From NCBI GenBank assembly GCA_965261645.1, contig CBDHDJ010000004.1:744001-808000 (forward strand): a stretch of DNA of 64,000 bases. Reading direction: 5' to 3'. The notes beneath the pieces are model-generated. The model worked only from the letters and a program-made list of their open reading frames with translations, did no database searches and had not been told where the DNA came from. Source of the stretch: CBDHDJ01 sp965261645 (lineage in GTDB: Bacteria > Pseudomonadota > Alphaproteobacteria > SHVV01). The position numbers and the translations under genes are program-made. Below are positions 58,446 to 64,000 of this stretch, in pieces; position 1 is the first letter of the stretch; the number at the start of each line of letters is the position of its first letter.

Positions 58446-59842
58446 ATGAACAAAAGAAATAGGGACGACTTCAGCCGGGATACTCGGCACAAAATCGGAC
58501 AGCGGGTTAGCTGGCTCTGCTCTGCTCCGATCCTTCATGCCGCCGATTCACCGTCGGCTCGGACTCAGAGGGTGAGGGTGATATCGACCTAGGAGTCGCG
58601 GCTCATATCTGTGCCGCAGCGCCTGGCGGTCCCCGATTCGACCCCGAAATGAAGGCCGAAGAGCGCAAATCGGCAAGTAACGGGATTTGGCTGTGTCAGA
58701 ACCACGCCAAACTCGTGGATACCAAGGACCCGATGTTCACGGTCGAATTCCTTCGCGAATGGAAGGACCAAGCGCAAAAGGACTCTTGGCGCCGCGTTCG
58801 ATACAACGACGTACCAGATGGAGACAGACTTCAGGAGTCTGCCGAAGACGATCTTAGCGTCCGCTTCCGGGCCGCCACCACCACCGATCTGGACAATTTC
58901 CGCCGCTCCGACACATGGCCAGCCAATACCATCTTGAGGACGCTTCGAGTAGAGGGGCTTGACGAACCATTCAGCACATCGCGTGTCGCGGAGGCTCTTG
59001 CGACACTCGACGACCTAATTATCATCGCCGAACCCGGGATGGGCAAGACGACAACACTGTTTCAGATCGCGGAAGCGGTTCTGGAGAATGGGTATGGGTC
59101 ACCTATCATAGTTCCACTTGGCGATTGGTCGGCGAACGACTCGTCGCTGCTTGAATCGATCTTGAAGCGGGCCAGCTTTCGGGAGATCTCAGAAGGCGAG
59201 TTCCACACCGTGGCAGCACCCCCCGGCGTGCTCCTGCTGCTGGACGGTTGGAACGAACTCGACAGCGCCTCGCGCAGACGCGCGGAAGTAGAGCTGCGAC
59301 GACTGGAAATGGAGCTGCCACATCTCAGCTTGCTAGTCGCAACCCGCAAGCAAGCACTTGACGTTCCAATCGACGGTACACGGGTCACCCTTCAACCACT
59401 TAGCGATACGGAACAGCTTGAGATCGCTAGAGCGCTGCGTGGCGAGGCTGGCGAACGCTTGGTGGATGAAGCGTGGCGCACGGCTGGCCTACGCGAGCTT
59501 GTACCTATCCTGCTATATTTGACGGAGCTGCCCGACCTTCCGGAAGGCAGGCCATTTCCAACGACCAAGGAAGAGGTTCTACGCCAGTTCGTTGCAGTCC
59601 ACGAAGAGGACTACCAGAAGGCGGAAGTGCTCGAACAAGTGACGCAAGGCGAGCACCAGCGATACCTAGCAGACATCGGGGTTACCGCCACCCACGCCGC
59701 GAACACAATCGTCGTGGAAGCCACCGCGCGCAGCACCATTTCTGATACCGGCGAAGCCCTTGTCGCGGAAGGCCAGATCGCGGCTAAATCCGAGCCCCAC
59801 GAAGTACTGGAGGCATTCGTCAGACCTTTCCTATCCGGTTAA
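58446..59842 (+). pseudogene. HNH-NACHT NTPase (NLR-like), frameshifted and truncated
   Basis: From ATG 58446: MNKRNRDDFSRDTRHKIGQR, VSWLC. A duplicated TCTGC (58516-58520, 58521-58525) then shifts the frame; skipping one copy gives SDPSCRRRFTVGSDSEG, LGVAAHICAAAPGGPRFDPE, SNGIWLCQNHAKLVD, an HNH-type nuclease domain with paired CxxxxC and CxxH. A NACHT-like ATPase follows: Walker A AEPGMGKTTT, Walker B VLLLLDGWNELD, LLVATRKQ. The open frame from 58649 runs to 59842, where an IS1595 fragment starts; the large C-terminal sensor region usual for such proteins is absent. HNH-NACHT proteins are candidate anti-phage NLRs. Inactive as it stands unless the frameshift is suppressed. Confidence 0.8.
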
Positions 59843-60288
59843 CGCCGATGACCGCTACATGTAGGGTGCCGCCACTCTCCCGAGTAAAGCTCGGCATAGG
59901 TTGGAGCAGAGGTGTCGCCCGCGATGCCGAGCAATGAGCGGAAGGCGTTGAACGGGTAGAACCGCCTGTTGAAGCGGAAGGTGAACTCGTTGAGGTAGGC
60001 TTGTAGGTGCTGGTGGCTAACGCCGTGGTGGATACCGATCAGCCACGTCTTCAGGTTGGCGAAAACCAGATGGATGATCGGCAGGTATTGCTCGGCAACC
60101 TCTGGATCACCACACTCGGCAACAGCGAAGTGCTCATAGCCGCGCTTACCGAGGCCAGCATAGCCGCTCCAATCGTCAGTAACGATCAGCGATCCCGGCG
60201 CGACGGTGCTCTCGACGAACCCACAGAGCGACTCGGCGCTACGGTCGAGCACGACGGCGAGCCGAACGCGTCCGGCATAGCGTCCGTC
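59843..60288 (-). pseudogene. IS1595 transposase, C-terminal half
   Basis: The minus strand reads ESLCGFVESTVAPGSLIVTD, DWSGYAGLGKRGYEH, LPIIHLVFANLKTWLIGIHH and FRFNRRFYPFNAFRSLLGIA. It is related to, but diverged from, the IS1595 at 8489. The front is cut by the IS256 end at 60289. The stop lies near the NACHT gene end. Confidence 0.88.
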
Positions 60289-60381
60289 GAGCTATACCCG
60301 AAAGTTGGTGATGGGATGAGATGAGGGCGGCGTATCCTGGCGATGTTGGAGTCGCCATTTTCCACGAAGGAGGGATACGCC

Positions 60382-61321
60382 ATGAGAGAGGATACAGTCG
60401 TCCAGCTTCGCCAACCAGGATCATTTGAGGACGATCCGCTGACGGAGGTTTTGCGTCTTGGTGCGCGGCGTTTACTTGGGCAAGCGGTGGCGGCGGAAGT
60501 TGCCGGTTTTGTCGAGGCGTATGCGCATCTGACGGACTCGGCCGGCCGCCGTCGGATCGTACGCCACGGGCATTTGCCGGAGCGCGAGATCCAGACCGGC
60601 ATTGGTCCGGTTGCGGTGCGCTGTCCCAGGGTGCGCGACCGAGGCGCCGGCGAGACGGGGCCGCGGGTTCGCTTCACCTCACGGATCTTGCCTCCCTATC
60701 TCAGGCGCGCCAAGTCGATCGAGGAACTCCTGCCCTGGCTTTATCTGAAGGGCATCTCCACGGGCGATTTCTGCGCGGCGCTTGCGGCGCTCTTGGGGCC
60801 CGAGGCGCCGGGGCTCTCGGCCTCGACCATTGCCCGCCTCAAGGAGGTCTGGCAAGGCGAGCTGGAGCATTGGCAACGGCGCGATCTCTCGGCCAAGCGT
60901 TATGTCTACTTCTGGGCCGAGGGCGTCTACTTCTCACCACGGCTCGACCATGACAAGCAATGCATGTGCGTGATCATCGGTGCCGACGAGCTGGGCCGCA
61001 AGGTGCTGCTGGCTGATCGCCGACGGCTACCGGGAGAGCGCCCAGTCCTGGCGCGAAGTGCTGCTCGATCTCAAGCGCCGCGGCCTGGCGATTGCGCCCG
61101 AGCTGGCCACCGGCGACGGGGCGCTCGGTTTCTGGAAAGCCTTGCGCGAGGTCTACGGGACGACGCGCGAGCAGCGCTGTTGGGTGCACAAGACCGCCAA
61201 CGTGCTCAACAAGCTCCCGAAGTCCGTCCAGCCACGCGCCAAGCAGCACCTACAGGACATCTGGATGGCCGAGACCCGCGCGGTGGCCGAGAAGGCCTTC
61301 GACTTCTTCCTCGAGGCCTAT
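60382..61321 (+). pseudogene. IS256 type C transposase, 5' part
   Basis: From ATG 60382 (GAGGG upstream): MREDTVVQLRQPGSF, VRHGHLPEREIQTGIGPVAV, YVYFWAEGVYFSPRLDHDKQ (D). At about 61012 an indel shifts the frame; the sequence continues DGYRESAQSWREVLLDLKRR, TGDGALGFWKAL (D), RCWVHKTANVLNKLPKS to FFLEAY at the IS1182 boundary. Confidence 0.9.
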
Positions 61322-62766
61322 CAGCCCGTTGATTAAGTCGGCGCCGTCTGATTCTCTGGTTCCCTGATTTGCAGGGGGATTTGCCGATGGCGATGGGACG
61401 GCAGAAGGATGGTCAGGGGGACCTGATGGTGAGCTGGTCGGAGATGCCGCGCTCTCCGGGTCATGTGTTTTATGACCGCTTGCAGTCGGTGCTGATCGAG
61501 GGCGGCTTCGACGCCTTTGCCGAGGCGATCTGCCGGCCTTATTACGCGGTCCGGATGGGCGCGCCCTCGGTGCCGCCCGGGCGCTATTTCCGGATGCACC
61601 TGGTGGGCTACTTTGAGGGCATCGACAGCGAGCGCGGTCTGGAGTGGCGCTGCTCGGACTCGCTTTCGCTGCGGGCGTTCCTGCGACTGGGGAGCCGTGA
61701 TCGGGTACCGGACCATTCCTGGCTGTCACGGAGCCGCACGCGCCTGCCCCATGAAGTCCACGCGGCGGTCTTCGACTGGGTTCTGGTGCTGATCGCCGAG
61801 GCGGGGCTGATCAAGGGCGAGCGCATCGGCGTCGATGCCTCGACCATGGAGGCCAACGCGGCGCTGCGGAACATCGTGCGGCGCGACAACGGCGAAGGCT
61901 ACCGGGAGATGCTGGAGCGCCTGGCCCGGGAAAGCGGGGTCGAGACACCCACGGCCGAGGACCTGGCGCGTCTGGACCGGAAGCGCAAGGGCAAGAAGCT
62001 TTCCAACACGGATTGGGTTTCGAAGAGCGACCCCGAGGCCAAGATCACCAAGATGAAGGACGGCACGACGCATCTGGCCTACAAGCCCGAGCACGCGGTG
62101 GATCTGGACACCGGCGCGGTGGTGGCGGCCGAGCTGCACCCGGCCGATGAGGGCGACACCACGACGCTTTCCAAGACCCTGGCGAAGGCCGAGGCAAACC
62201 TCGAGGCGGTGGATGCGGCACCGACATCGGAGGACCCGGCCGAATGCGTCGCCGACAAAGGTTATCACTCACGGGCGGTCTTGAGGGCTCTGAACGACAG
62301 TCCCTGGAAGACCCGGATCGCGGCGCCCAAGCAGACCGGCTTTTCGCGCTGGCACGGTGATGAGGCGGCGCGGCGCGCGGTCACCAATAACCGTGCGCGG
62401 CTCAAGTCCGGGGTCGCCCGCGAGGCCTTCAAGCTGCGCGCCGAGATCGTCGAGCGCTGCTTTGCCCACAACCTCGATCGTGGCGGCATGCGACGAACCT
62501 GGCTGCGCGGGCGAGAGAATGTGCACAAGCGATACCTGCTCCACGTCGCCGGCCACAATCTATCGTTACTGATGCGCCAGCTCATCGGCGCCGGCACCCC
62601 GCGGGAGGCCGTGGCGGGCGGATATGGCGGTATTTTCGTTCTGCTCACGCCCACCGGGGCCATGCTGGTGGCACGGGGGGGGCTCGCAAAGCGGCCAGAC
62701 GGCTTTCGCCGCCGCATTCCTCATCTGGGAGTGAGAGCCGGAAAAAGCCACTTAATCAACGGGCTG
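61322..62766 (+). mobile_element. IS1182-like element, copy 4
   Basis: 1,445 bp with a perfect CTAT duplication (61318-61321, 62767-62770). The host frame reads FLEAY / GPKYDKAV across it. G8 variant like copy 2. Confidence 0.93.
61387..62734 (+). CDS. IS1182-like transposase, copy 4 (3' frameshift)
   Basis: Same protein as the other copies. It has Ile for Ser in FAEAICRPYY and the G8 run near 62680, which alters the last ~17 residues so that the frame exits the element and ends at 62949. The end given is that of the G7 frame. Catalytic residues intact. Confidence 0.85.
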
Positions 62767-62770
62767 CTAT

Positions 62771-63089
62771 GGCCCCAAGTACGACAAAGCGGTGGCCTGC
62801 CTGACCAAGGACCGCGACGTGTTGCTCGCCTTCTACGACTTACCCGGCCGAGCACTGGAAGCACATTTGCACCACCAATCCCATCGAAAGCACCTTTGCG
62901 ACCGTGCGCCTCAGGACCACCAAGACCAAGGGCTGCCTCAGCCGCATGACGGCGCTCACCATGGTCTTCAAGCTGTGCCAGTCGGCCAGCAAGAAGTGGC
63001 GTCGCCTGGACGCCTCGCACCAGATCGCCGACATCATTCAAGGCGTCAAATTCAAGGACGGAGAAAAGCTAACCGAACGCGCCGCCTGA
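62771..63089 (+). pseudogene. IS256 type C transposase, 3' part
   Basis: The frame reads GPKYDKAVACLTKDRDVLLA, FYDL; one extra base at about 62842 shifts it; then PAEHWKHICTTNPIESTFAT (E), KTKGCLSRMTALTMVFKLCQ and the end KFKDGEKLTERAA at 63089. Confidence 0.9.
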
Positions 63090-63171
63090 AACCTGCGTCA
63101 CCAACTTTTGACAATAGCTCGATGCGCACAAGTTCAGGCGGCATTGGCGAGCTTGTGACCAGCAGCATCTA

Positions 63172-63385
63172 AAAACATTCTCCCAACCCGGCATATGTCA
63201 GTGACATCCTGATTCTCCTTGGATGGGTCGTCCTGAGCGCGTCGGTTTGGGTGATTCCCGGGACATTGCTCGGCATCGTGGCGTTCGTTCTTACGCCTTT
63301 CGCTGAAGAGCCCTGGCTCGAAGAAATCTACGGAGACGAATACCGTCGGTATCGACAAAAGACGCCGAGATTTCTGCGAGTATGA
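63172..63385 (+). pseudogene. isoprenylcysteine methyltransferase-type protein, C-terminal fragment
   Basis: The frame reads NPAYVSDILILLGWVVLSAS, VWVIPGTLLGIVAFVLTPFA, EEPWLEEIYGDEYRRYRQKT and PRFLRV-TGA. Two membrane helices and the E..L...G..Y..Y motif match ICMT/PEMT-family membrane methyltransferases. The first half is missing. Confidence 0.82.
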
Positions 63386-63534
63386 AGTGGTCCGCATGGC
63401 AGCAACACACGCGCACGGCCACGCCGTATAGGCACGTCCAGCTATCCTCGATGCTGATGTGCAAGCGCTTCACCAAATTCATGAGGGGGCGGGAAGCCGT
63501 GGCGCCCGATTGCGAACATTCATCACCGTTAACC

Positions 63535-63795
63535 GCCAAGCGCCCGGGCCGCGGGGTCATTTTCTGTTCGGGAGCGCATTGGATTTTAGGCGAGATCCAC
63601 TCAGTTTATGTCGTCAAGTCCAGGGAGCAATTTGGCGACGTGGTGCGTTATCGCATCGGCTCACTTTCGGTCTATCAGATCACACATCCTGATGGCGTCG
63701 AGCAGGTGCTGCAAACCCATCATAAGAAATTTCGCAAGGGACACTTCCACCATAAAATTAAACTCTTGGCCGATTGGACCCGGGGTGCATCCAAT
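63535..63795 (+). pseudogene. cytochrome P450, N-terminal fragment
   Basis: In two frames the sequence reads APGPRGHFLFGSALDFRRDP, LSLC, then EQFGDVVRYRIGSLSVYQIT, HPDGVEQVLQTHHKKFRKGH. This is the proline-rich hinge and first strands of a bacterial P450. A small deletion near 63615 shifts the frame. After about 63795 similarity ends, so the heme-binding region is missing. Confidence 0.82.
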
Positions 63796-64000
63796 GATTT
63801 TCGGATCAGCGGGAATTTGATATGGTTGGAGGCTGCCAACTTGTAGGCATGAAATCCTGTGACGGTGAGCGAAGCGTTTGGCCGGAGAGATTCAGGGCCC
63901 ACAATCGCCTTGAACGCATCGATGGCAGCGGGGTCGAATCACCATTCAAGACAACGGGAGCAACCGACAATGACGACTGATCATTTTGCGCTACGACATG
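63796..64000. other. right edge, no confirmed gene
   Basis: No similarity recognised. An ATG at 63970 preceded by CGGGAG opens a frame (MTTDHFALRH) to the edge and could start a gene, but ten codons are not enough to tell. Confidence 0.35.

Larger units (their letters stand above)
60289..63120 (+). mobile_element. IS256 element (type C), split by IS1182 copy 4
   Basis: Ends GAGCTATACCCGAAAGTTGG (60289) and, complemented, GAGCTATTGTCAAAAGTTGG (63120) continue TGA. Without the inserted IS1182 it would be about 1,390 bp, like type B. The flanking 9-mers do not match, so one flank has been rearranged. Confidence 0.88.

Noticed and set aside
58516..58525. Phase variation at the TCTGC repeat in the HNH-NACHT gene
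   Set aside because: Only two units are present, too few for a typical contingency locus, and the 3' end is lost anyway. Kept as a simple inactivating duplication.

Overview
The window is GC-rich DNA from an alphaproteobacterium, most like the Rhodospirillales. The evidence is a minus-strand rRNA operon with alphaproteobacterial 16S and 23S signatures and a downstream initiator tRNA, a typA gene, and many insertion sequences of families common in that group. The number of mobile elements nested in one another, and of decayed host-gene fragments (patatin, GMC oxidoreductase, HlyD, amidase, SDR, SRAP, P450 and others), points to a genome in IS expansion and erosion. That is often seen in host-associated or bottlenecked lineages, but this is inference.

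Layout. 1-2.7 kb: a partial TPR/ST7-like gene and an IS1380 transposase whose 3' end is tandemly duplicated. 2.9-8.3 kb: rrn operon read right to left (promoter, boxA, 16S, tRNA-Ile, tRNA-Ala, boxA, 23S, tRNA-fMet, terminator); no 5S gene is present at its usual place. 8.4-9.8 kb: an IS1595 element and a small conserved gene. 10.2-20.6 kb: a large IS66-like transposon that carries a DruA-like (DUF4338) gene and has been broken by an IS21 (itself split by an IS630) and by two group II introns in opposite orientations. 20.6-23.4 kb: tyrosine recombinase, RHH/PIN toxin-antitoxin pair, DsbA-like thiol oxidoreductase. 23.4-30.6 kb: a pile of IS630, IS110, IS1182, IS21 and IS3 elements. 30.6-35.3 kb: truncated Ser/Thr kinase, GMC fragment, typA, chimeric NHL/integrase remnant, PIN fragment. 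35.6-44.8 kb: IS256, IS1182, IS3 and IS30 elements and derivatives. 45.3-53.8 kb: a TorT-like binding protein, a secreted TPR protein and duplicated amidase genes, with an IS1182 copy between the two amidases. 53.8-64 kb: more IS1182/IS3/IS256/IS1595 material around a broken HNH-NACHT gene and fragments of SRAP, hydrolase, methyltransferase and P450 genes.

The genes likely still working are the rRNA/tRNA genes, typA, the integrase with its toxin-antitoxin pair, the DsbA-like protein, the TorT-like protein, the two amidases, the TPR protein and several transposases. The points most worth following are the DruA-like gene translationally coupled to an IS66 transposase, the HNH-NACHT (NLR-like) gene broken by a 5-bp duplication and an IS, the covarying hairpin with DnaA-box-like ends inside an IS256 family, the missing 5S gene, and the nested introns in the IS66 element.
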